Below are positions 1 to 5,631 of a stretch of DNA of 12,926 nt, piece by piece. Below the pieces are notes generated by a model. That model was not told where the DNA came from. It was given only the letters and a program-made list of their open reading frames with translations, and searched no databases. Within the stretch, counting starts at the first letter, position 1. Each line of letters starts with the position of its first letter. The DNA comes from JBEIUO01 sp964549785 (GTDB lineage Bacteria > Planctomycetota > Phycisphaerae > Phycisphaerales > UBA1924), in NCBI GenBank assembly GCA_964549785.1, contig CAZJXA010000084.1:1-12926 (forward strand). The letters are read 5' to 3'. Position numbers and translations under genes: made by a program.

Positions 1-273
1 CCAGGGATAGAGGCGCAGGTCGCCGGGGATGCTGCCGATCTCGGCCTTGATGGTGCGCGAGTCGCGCCAGCAATCGAGACCGAAGATCCGGGCGTTTCCG
101 GTGGTGGCGCGGAGAAACCCGAGCAGGCAGCGGATGGTGGTGGTTTTGCCCGCGCCATTGGGGCCGAGAAAGCCGTGGAGCGACCCCTCGCTGACGGCGA
201 GATTGACATCCTCGATTCCGCGGCGTGAGCCGTAACGACGGGTGAGGCTTTCGGTCAGGACTGCGTATGCCAT
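1..273 (-). CDS. ABC transporter ATP-binding protein, N-terminal part (cut by window edge)
   Basis: The first 91 codons of an ABC ATPase read inward from an ATG at 273-271 and run off the left edge. The Walker A motif GPNGAGKTT lies at residues 37-45. It is preceded by the usual beta-strand region with an aromatic residue that stacks on adenine (RRYGSRRGIEDV), and followed by the TTIRCLLGFLRATTG segment typical of the family. The protein would hydrolyse ATP to power a membrane permease that is not visible here. The GFL-GPNG and 'G.ARIFGLDCWRD' style resembles drug/antibiotic or ABC-2 type exporters such as the CcmA/NatA group; that subtype is an inference. Walker B, signature and H-loop fall outside the window. 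No strong Shine-Dalgarno sequence precedes the ATG, and the start rests on the fit to family N-termini. Confidence 0.92.
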   Translation of the reverse strand, partial: MAYAVLTESLTRRYGSRRGIEDVNLAVSEGSLHGFLGPNGAGKTTTIRCLLGFLRATTGNARIFGLDCWRDSRTIKAEIGSIPGDLRLYPW

Positions 274-576
274 GCGAAAAAGCCGAGGTATCGCGGGGAC
301 ACGGGAACGGTGCGAACAGCCGCGTGTCGAACGGGAACTGATCTACGGTACGCCTCGCAGGGTAGCGTGCGAGGTCCGACGCGTGCGATTCCTCCGCATG
401 CTGATGAGTTTTTATGCCACGATGCAGGTGCGGCGTCTTCCCACGATCTTCTCCACGCTCCCCCACGCTGCTCCGCGATGTCGCGTTTGCGTGGCGCCCG
501 TCGCAACCACGCGTGAGAACCCCCCCACCTCATCGTTGTCCTTGGGGTCCACAACCCGGACATGCCCCGCCTGAAA

Positions 577-693
577 GGCGGTGAGGTGCAGATCGGCACA
601 CACGCCGATCCGTTCACACGACGCGGAATCCGCGGAGCAATCGCGCCACGACGTTCTGCTGCTGGTGATTCGTCGCGTGGCGGTCTCACCGCC
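577..693. repeat. 9-bp inverted repeat with nested alternative hairpins
   Basis: GGCGGTGAG at 577-585 is perfectly complementary to CTCACCGCC at 685-693. Each arm also has a local partner. CCGCC at 567-571 can pair with GGCGG at 577-581 across a TGAAA loop. GGCGGT at 679-684 can pair with ACCGCC at 688-693 across a 3-base loop. The long-range pairing and the local hairpins therefore exclude each other. No T-run follows, so they do not look like Rho-independent terminators. In GC-rich DNA such short arms can arise by chance. Confidence 0.4.
591..610. repeat. Perfect 7-bp inverted repeat with ACACAC loop
   Basis: GATCGGC at 591-597 and GCCGATC at 604-610 are perfect inverted arms around ACACAC. 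The site lies in a gene-free stretch, inside the larger 577-693 inverted repeat. It could be an operator half-site pair or an RNA hairpin. There is no T-tract, and no nearby start codon that it clearly controls. Confidence 0.4.
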
Positions 694-1021
694 CCGGAAC
701 CCAGGTCGCGTCACGATGGCTCCGGCATCGACTCGCTCGCGAGTGTCGATCATTTCACCGTCCGTACCGCAGCGAGGATCCTCTAGCGCCCATCGCCGAG
801 TCTGGACAGAACAGCACACAGGGCAGGGCAAGGGAAGGGAACGTTGCCGGCGGCATGAATCTTGACCCGAACCGGCTATGGCGCCGACGCGGGTCTGCGA
901 TTCCCGAACTCAGCGCTTGCTGACGGGGAACCCCGATCCCAGATCATGACAGTGGCAGTGCAAAACCCGACACGCCGCGATGCGAAGCGTCTCGCCTCAG
1001 AGTCCCGGCCCGCGACCGACA

Positions 1022-1287
1022 CGGCACCCCTGCGGTTCACCCTGCTAATCGCCCGAACCTGCGGTTGTCGGCGTGGAGGCTGCACGCGGCCCGAAATCGG
1101 TGAGCGTCCTCGGCCGGAAAGCCGCTCGCAACGCGTTGAAGATCGCAAGGACGTCAATGATTTCCTGGCTCACCGCGCCGGCCACCGGTGAAAGGTGGCC
1201 GCCGCTCGCGAGCGCCATGCCGACCACGCTAAGAGCCATACCGCCAATCGCGCTCTGGAGTGCGATGGTTCGCATGCGTGCGCTGAT
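1022..1287 (-). repeat. Duplicated segment, copy A (3' end of the P1B ATPase gene plus downstream flank)
   Basis: This segment covers the last 80 codons of the intact P1B ATPase gene (from Ile565), its stop and 23 bases beyond. It matches 5222-5484 in the same orientation, with about three bases of net length difference. The protein parts agree at 64 of 69 positions between residues 565 and 633. The match continues past the stop codon, so it is a DNA duplication and not just a shared protein domain. Confidence 0.85.
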
Positions 1288-2979
1288 ATGCATGAACTCA
1301 TCGACCTTCTCCAGCGAGCTATCCATGATCACAACGCCGGCAGACTCGGTCGTGATGTCGCTGTTCTGCCCGATCGCGACGCCGACCGTCGCCGACATCA
1401 GCGCCGGCGCGTCGTTGATGCCATCCCCCACATACAGCGTGCGTGCCTTGAGCGTCTCCGCTCGAACGATCGTCACCTTCTCCTCCGGGGTCTTCTCGGC
1501 ATACACCTCGCTGATTCCGATCTGGTCCGCCAAGTACCGCACCTCGGACTCGCGATCCCCCGAAACAATCAGCAGCCGATTGATCTTGTGCCGCGGAAGC
1601 AGGTGCTTGATGAAGGAAGCGCCCTCCGCCCGGGGCTCATCCCGGAATCGGTACGCCGCCGCATAGCGATCATCGATGACAACAAAGCACTCAAGGCCTC
1701 CGGCATGGGGCGGGATCTGATCCGATCCGGACACCGGGGTCTTGGCCAGTGCCCCGCGGCTGGTGATCCGCACCGAATGACCGCCGACAGTCCCCCGCAT
1801 GCCCTGCCCGGGCGGTTCGCTGATCTCCGTCACCTCTTGGAGGCGTACTCCTTCGGCCGCCGCAGAAGCGAGAATCGCCTGCGCGAGTGGATGCTTCGAG
1901 TATCGTTCCATGCTCGCCACCAAGCCCAGAACATCGGCGGCTTCAAAGCCGGTTGCGATCACCGGATCGGTCAGGCGGGGGCGCCCATACGTCAGCGTGC
2001 CGGTCTTGTCGAAGATCGCCGTGCGGCATGTCGCGATCGTTTCGAGCACCGCCGGGTTCTTGACAATGATGCCCCGGCGGGCGCACAGCGAGATCGCGCC
2101 GATGATGGCGACAGGGATCGCGATCAGCAAGGGGCAAGGGGTCGCGACCACGAGCACGGCCAGAAAACGGCTCGATTCCCCGCTGATCAGCCACGCCGCC
2201 AACGCGATCAATAGCGCCAGAGGGGTGTAGTACCCGCCCAGCGTGTCGCCCAGGCGACGCATCCGGGGGCGGTTCTGCTCGGCCGACCGCATGACCTGCA
2301 TGATCCGCGCGTAGCGAGAATCGGCGGCCGGACGAGTCGTTCGGATAGTCAATGCCGACTCGCCGTTGACGGCGCCGGAGATCACTTCCGAACCCGGCGT
2401 CTTGGACATCTGGAAGGGCTCGCCGGTCAGGAACGACTCGTCCATGACCCCGTGGCCCTCGGTGACAACCCCGTCCACCGGGCAGATGTCGTGGGGAAAC
2501 ATCACCAGCGTGTCGCCAATGGCGACCTCGCTCAACGGGACATCCACGACCTGCCCTTCCTGACGCCGATGAGCAATCGAGGGCATTCGCTGCGCGAGCG
2601 CGCGCAGAACCGATGACGCGCTCCGCACCGCGTAGCTCTCAATCGCCTCGCCGCCCGACAGCATGAGAACAACCAGAGCGCCCGCCAAAAACTCGCCCAG
2701 CACCACAGCGGTCACGATCGAGATGCCGGCGAGCAGGTCGGAGCCGAACTGCAGTTTCGTGACCTTCTTCAGCAGGTCGTAGAGAAGGGGAATGCCCCCG
2801 AACGCGAGGACGATCCATAACGGAATCTGATACGCCCGAACCTCGGTATGCACGGCATATCGGAGAATCAGGTGGACCGCGATCCCTGCCAACGCCACGC
2901 CGGCGATGACGACCATGTGCCGACCGGTCCAGAAGTCTTTCAACCTGGAGACCGACTTGTCGGACGCGGCGGCTTGCAT
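1045..2979 (-). CDS. Heavy-metal translocating P1B-type ATPase, P1B-5-like (TPCP motif)
   Basis: This is a complete 644-residue P-type ATPase. It lacks an N-terminal HMA domain and starts almost directly with membrane helices (about residues 22-40, 52-70, 81-95, 97-117). The actuator loop has TGE at 185-187. The transport helix carries TPCP at 280-283. Catalytic Asp324 lies in DKTGTLT, the HP motif at 363-364 and GDGINDAP at 518-525. The C-terminal helix has the conserved stretch QEIIDVLAIFNALR. In Arguello's P1B classification, TPC in this helix defines subgroup P1B-5; the Sinorhizobium member Nia is linked to Ni and Fe export. Export of Ni, Fe or Co from the cytoplasm is therefore the best inference. 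All catalytic residues are present, so it should be active. The ATG lies 70 bases downstream of the DUF5661 gene, probably co-transcribed. Only a weak GGGA precedes it. Confidence 0.96.
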   Translation of the reverse strand: MQAAASDKSVSRLKDFWTGRHMVVIAGVALAGIAVHLILRYAVHTEVRAYQIPLWIVLAFGGIPLLYDLLKKVTKLQFGSDLLAGISIVTAVVLGEFLAGALVVLMLSGGEAIESYAVRSASSVLRALAQRMPSIAHRRQEGQVVDVPLSEVAIGDTLVMFPHDICPVDGVVTEGHGVMDESFLTGEPFQMSKTPGSEVISGAVNGESALTIRTTRPAADSRYARIMQVMRSAEQNRPRMRRLGDTLGGYYTPLALLIALAAWLISGESSRFLAVLVVATPCPLLIAIPVAIIGAISLCARRGIIVKNPAVLETIATCRTAIFDKTGTLTYGRPRLTDPVIATGFEAADVLGLVASMERYSKHPLAQAILASAAAEGVRLQEVTEISEPPGQGMRGTVGGHSVRITSRGALAKTPVSGSDQIPPHAGGLECFVVIDDRYAAAYRFRDEPRAEGASFIKHLLPRHKINRLLIVSGDRESEVRYLADQIGISEVYAEKTPEEKVTIVRAETLKARTLYVGDGINDAPALMSATVGVAIGQNSDITTESAGVVIMDSSLEKVDEFMHISARMRTIALQSAIGGMALSVVGMALASGGHLSPVAGAVSQEIIDVLAIFNALRAAFRPRTLTDFGPRAASTPTTAGSGD

Positions 2980-3049
2980 TCATGGTCCCAGGCGGAGGCG
3001 CTCCGACGCTGCCCCCGGAACATTCGCCCGGCAGCCCGACACGCATCAG

Positions 3050-3322
3050 TCAGCGACGCGACGCCCAGTAGGCCTCCGCCTCGGCTTCCAGCCGGTCCAA
3101 CCGCGTGTAGTAATCCGGGAACTCTTTGAGGTGTGCCCACGCGATCTTGCCCGTGAGCACCACATCGTCGTTGGTCACATTCGTCTCCGGGTCGTGTGAT
3201 CCGTGCTCGAACTCGACCTCCAGCCCGCGACGGAACTGGTCCAGATCGACCGTTCCCCAGTCGATACCCAATGATGCGCCGATCCCTTTGGCCTCATCTG
3301 TATTAACTTTACGTTTGCCCAT
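3050..3322 (-). CDS. DUF5661 family protein
   Basis: This is a 90-residue acidic, soluble protein. I recognise the family pattern: MGKRKVN...EAK.IG..LGIDW near the start, then F..GLEVE.EHGS.DPETNVTNDD at about residues 30-53, LTGKIA.AHL.EFPDYYTRL at 57-75, and a charged C-terminal helix. The family is widespread in bacteria and has no established function. An open frame extends about 140 codons upstream, but the first family residue is Met at 3322-3320 and a good AGGAG lies seven bases before it, so the short start is preferred. The gene precedes the P1B ATPase on the same strand by 70 bases and may be its operon partner. It is divergent from the YHS lipoprotein. A role in metal handling is only suggested by that context. 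Confidence 0.9.
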   Translation of the reverse strand: MGKRKVNTDEAKGIGASLGIDWGTVDLDQFRRGLEVEFEHGSHDPETNVTNDDVVLTGKIAWAHLKEFPDYYTRLDRLEAEAEAYWASRR

Positions 3323-3329
3323 TGCGCAA

Positions 3330-3334
3330 CTCCT
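3330..3334 (-). promoter_or_regulatory. Shine-Dalgarno AGGAG of the DUF5661 gene
   Basis: AGGAG on the minus strand lies seven bases upstream of the ATG at 3322. It decides between this start and much longer upstream open reading in the same frame. Confidence 0.75.
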
Positions 3335-3566
3335 GGTCACCCACCGACTGTATGCGAACCGATTGAGCGGCTTGCTCATCCCACCCGCCTTGGTATGCAT
3401 CATCCTTGACGCCAGTTCGATCTCCAGATGTGCTGCCGCCCAGCTTCCCGACATACGCTTTCCCCGCTGAAAACCGCCGCGGGGGGTTCCAATCCCGTCG
3501 AGGTCATCCTTCCGTTCCGCCCCGTCCCTTCTGAGGCGGGCGTCTGCGTTCCCAATCGCCTTTGTC

Positions 3567-3571
3567 GGAGG
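3567..3571 (+). promoter_or_regulatory. Shine-Dalgarno GGAGG of the YHS lipoprotein gene
   Basis: GGAGG lies seven bases before the GTG at 3579. It supports a GTG start that gives a complete lipoprotein signal peptide. Confidence 0.75.
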
Positions 3572-3578
3572 TCCCGTC

Positions 3579-3956
3579 GTGAGCCATCGCTTTGTCTCTC
3601 TCTTTTCCTGCGGCCTTTGCTCGTTCGCCCTTCTCTCGTGCAACAGCACCGAGCGTCGCGAAGTTCCGGCCAGCGCCGGCCAGCACGGCCCCGAGGAAAC
3701 CGAAGAATACTGCCGCAGCGTCAAGCCCGGTGTCATCACGAGTGTCAATTCAATGTGCGCGGTGATGGTCGAAGACCCCGTCGACCCGGCGCTGACGCCG
3801 ACCGTCTGGAAGGGTCAGAAAGTCGGCTTTTGCTGCCAAGGTTGCATCCCGCGTTGGGAGCAGATGACCGACGCCCAGCGCGACTCCAACCTCGCCAAGG
3901 CAATCGCCAATTTGGTGCCGACCGTTTCCACGACCACCGATCCCGCGCGGTGGTAA
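3579..3956 (+). CDS. Secreted lipoprotein with Cys-rich YHS-like metal-binding domain
   Basis: This 125-residue protein begins at a GTG. An N-terminal hydrophobic stretch (residues 5-20) ends in a lipobox-like LLSC, so Cys21 would be lipidated and the protein anchored outside the cytoplasmic membrane. A charged linker leads to a module at about 57-112: N.MCAVM with Cys60 and Met63, EDPVDP, then WKGQKVGFCCQGCIPRW with Cys85, Cys86 and Cys89. This matches the planctomycete-style YHS/TRASH-like pattern (CPVM...VDP...YKG..YGFCC.GC...F), which is thought to bind transition metals. The usual Pro after the first Cys is Ala here. The gene is divergent from the DUF5661-P1B ATPase pair across about 256 bases. 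A metal-binding partner of that exporter is plausible but unproven. A copper-related role is an alternative. Confidence 0.82.
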   Translation: MSHRFVSLFSCGLCSFALLSCNSTERREVPASAGQHGPEETEEYCRSVKPGVITSVNSMCAVMVEDPVDPALTPTVWKGQKVGFCCQGCIPRWEQMTDAQRDSNLAKAIANLVPTVSTTTDPARW

Positions 3957-4271
3957 CCCCGGAACGATCCGCTGCGCTCAACGCGGCGGACCCCAAACCA
4001 CCGACGCCGACCGCGCAACGTCCGGGATCACGGCGCCCGCACGCCCATACCGACGCCCTCGATTTGCCCGCTGGTGAGCTCGGACCCCGGCAAAGCGTCT
4101 GATACATCAATTCCGCCTGATCGATTTTGTCGGCGACAGCGACCGGGTTACCCGTCAGTCGCGGCCCCAATGAAGATTTTTTACCCCCCGTCATTGGTGA
4201 GGTCTCATTCGTTTACTATGCGTTCGGCTCCAAATCGACCCGGCCGGTGCTGGGCTCGATGGCGCGCTCCC
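3957..4271 (+). promoter_or_regulatory. 315-base gap upstream of the response regulator, with two inverted repeats
   Basis: I see no gene in this gap. CGGGT-T-ACCCG at 4144-4154 is a perfect 11-base palindrome, flanked by GAC and TC that nearly extend it. CCAATGA at 4167-4173 is the exact inverse of TCATTGG at 4191-4197, around a T-rich then C-rich 17-base loop. Both lie 75-130 bases before the receiver-domain gene and could be operators, or a terminator-like element for the lipoprotein gene. No convincing -35/-10 pair is visible. Confidence 0.35.
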
Positions 4272-4742
4272 ATGGAACTCGAACCACGACAGCCCTCCGC
4301 CCTTCCTCCCCCCGCCGCACCGGGTCCGACCCGCCGCACGCGCGTTCTATGTGTAGACGATTCGCCCGACATCGGCACGATGCTCGCGCGGCTTATCCGC
4401 GATCAGCCCGACCTTGAGGATGCCGGTGTGCTTGACCGCGCAGAAGGCCTCGTAGACGAAGTACTCGGGCAGCGGGCCGACGTCGTCGTACTCGATCTCA
4501 CCATGCCCGGGCCCGATCCCATGGGGGCCATCCGTGCCCTCGCCCTGCGTGTGCCATCCTGCCGAGTCATCGCCTTCAGCGGCTACGACGATCCAGAAAT
4601 GAAGGATGAAGTACGCTGCGCCGGGGCGTGGGGGCTGGTGAGCAAGAACGGGCAACCCGCCGATATCATTCGCGCCATCCGCAGCGCCGGGGGCGAAGCC
4701 CCGCCGCCCGGCCCCCGACAGGTCAGCGGCCACCCCGTGTGA
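4272..4742 (+). CDS. Stand-alone response regulator receiver-domain protein
   Basis: This is a 156-residue protein with a Pro-rich leader (to about 22) and one receiver domain (about 24-140). Acidic-pocket residues Asp29 and Asp30 lie in VLCVDDS. The phosphoacceptor Asp75 lies in VVVLDLTMPGPDP. The switch Ser103 is in VIAFSGYDD and the conserved Lys125 in GLVSKNG. No DNA-binding or enzymatic output domain follows, so it probably acts through protein contacts or phosphotransfer. It ends seven bases before the GTG/ATG of a sensor-kinase-like remnant, so the pair was likely a two-component operon whose kinase is now broken. The start is uncertain: the ATG at 4272 fits the domain best, but in-frame ATGs at 4218 and 4170 also exist and none has a clear Shine-Dalgarno sequence. 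Confidence 0.88.
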   Translation: MELEPRQPSALPPPAAPGPTRRTRVLCVDDSPDIGTMLARLIRDQPDLEDAGVLDRAEGLVDEVLGQRADVVVLDLTMPGPDPMGAIRALALRVPSCRVIAFSGYDDPEMKDEVRCAGAWGLVSKNGQPADIIRAIRSAGGEAPPPGPRQVSGHPV

Positions 4743-4752
4743 GAACGAAGTG

Positions 4753-5206
4753 ATGCCCGATGCCGTGCCCGACGCCCTTGTGCTGGACCCCGCGCCGGAT
4801 GGCGCAGGTCGCGGGCTCCGCCTCGCCTGCGCCTCGCTCGGAATCTACGCCGCAGTGGGCGGATTAATTTCGTTCCTCGGCTGGCCCTTGGATGTTCCAC
4901 GTCTCACAAACTGGGACAATGACGGAATCTCGATCCTGCCGAATGCCGCGGTATGCGCGGCGGTGTCGGGCCTGGGGGTTGTCCTGCTCGCCCTCGGTCG
5001 CCGGCGCAGCGCGGGCATCGCCGGGCTGATCGTCTCGGCGATCGCGGCGGCGACCGCGTTCGAGTGGCTCAGCGGCGTGCCGATGGCTCGACACCGTGCT
5101 CATGTTCGGGCGCGAGTGGGGACGACTCGGGGTGGCCTTCCCAGGTCGGATGGGGCCGCCTGCGACGCTGTCGTGGATGCTCATAGGGGCGGCGTCAATG
5201 GTCCCA
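4753..5206 (+). pseudogene. Sensor histidine kinase-type N-terminal membrane region, frameshifted and truncated
   Basis: The frame from ATG 4753 (or GTG 4750) encodes hydrophobic segments at about 4810-4885, 4930-5005 and 5015-5070. They carry the pattern 'D..SILPNAAVC...SGLGVVLLAL' seen in membrane-sensor regions of many histidine kinases and GGDEF proteins. After GVPM (about 5085) the frame is lost. The expected continuation, LDTVLMFGREW then AFPGRMGPPATLSW..., reads from 5087 in the +2 frame, so one extra or two missing bases lie near 5086. The continuation stops making sense near 5200, just before the ATPase-tail copy. No HisKA, HATPase or GGDEF domain remains. It follows the receiver-domain gene closely, suggesting a former kinase-regulator operon. 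A single sequencing error could explain the frameshift, but not the truncation. Confidence 0.75.
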
Positions 5207-5221
5207 AGTCTTGACGCGTTC

Positions 5222-5484
5222 GGCACCCCCGCGGTTCAACCTGTTGATCGTCCAAGTCTGCGGATGACGGCGTTGGGCGCGCGCGGCCCAAAATCGGTGA
5301 GCGTCTTCGGGCGGAAGGCCGCTCGCAGCGCGTTGAAGATTGCAAGGACGTCGATGATCTCCTGACTGACCGCGCCAGCCACGGGTGAACGGAGCCCGCC
5401 GCTCGCGAGCGCCATGCCGATCACGCTGAGCGCCATTCCGCCAATGGCGCTCTGGAGCGCGATGGATCGCATGCGTGCGCTTAT
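5222..5484 (-). pseudogene. C-terminal fragment of a P1B-5-type ATPase (duplicated segment, copy B)
   Basis: The minus strand encodes a stretch equivalent to residues 565-633 of the intact ATPase at 1045-2979, from ISARMR through QEIIDVLAIFNALR to TDFGPRA. Differences are T/S, V/I, H/L, L/R and R/K. The frame opens at an ATG at 5517 and closes at 5236-5238. The first 11 codons are unrelated to the ATPase, and everything upstream of the last two membrane helices is missing, including the phosphorylation and ATP-binding domains. It cannot be an active pump. The DNA match to 1022-1287 includes the flank past the stop. Most substitutions are at third codon positions, so the copies have been separate for some time, or copy B came from a related gene. 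Confidence 0.88.
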
Positions 5485-5631
5485 GAATCGGTAGCTCCCA
5501 AACAGACCCCGCTTCATCTCCTAGTTGGGAGGATGCTCGTAATCGGTCGCGGGAAGCCGGGCGAGCAAAACCGTAGGCTTCTGCGGGATACTTGCCCGAG
5601 GTTGATTTCGATGGCGTTGGGGCACGCCCGC

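Larger units (their letters stand above)
274..1044. other. 771-base gap without a recognisable gene
   Basis: This stretch separates two minus-strand genes, the ABC ATPase and the P1B ATPase. I recognise no protein family in any of the six frames. The best open minus frame runs from an ATG near 753 to a stop at 412 (113 codons) with moderately GC-rich third positions. It is Arg- and Cys-rich, has no recognisable motif and lacks a good ribosome binding site, so I do not call it a gene. The right end (1022-1044) is conserved next to the second copy of the P1B ATPase tail. Inverted repeats at 567-581, 591-610 and 679-693 are the main visible structure. The promoter of the ABC ATPase should lie in the left part. 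Confidence 0.5.

Noticed and set aside
412..753. 113-codon minus frame in the left gap
   Set aside because: Codon bias is only mildly coding-like, it has no recognisable motif and no good ribosome binding site, so it is noted only in the gap description.
1195..2214. Plus-strand open frame of 339 codons
   Set aside because: It lies wholly antisense to the P1B ATPase, is Arg/His-rich with no family motif, and is a typical GC-driven shadow.
3406..3434. TTGACG followed 17 bases later by TGTGCT, a possible promoter for the lipoprotein gene
   Set aside because: The -10 match is only three of six, too poor for a call.
3517..3540. CCGCC/GGCGG inverted repeat upstream of the lipoprotein gene
   Set aside because: Only five base pairs with a 13-base loop in GC-rich DNA; too weak to call an operator or terminator.
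3323..3748. About 140-codon N-terminal extension of the DUF5661 protein
   Set aside because: It runs across the divergent promoter region and the lipoprotein gene, has no family similarity, and AGGAG marks the ATG at 3322.
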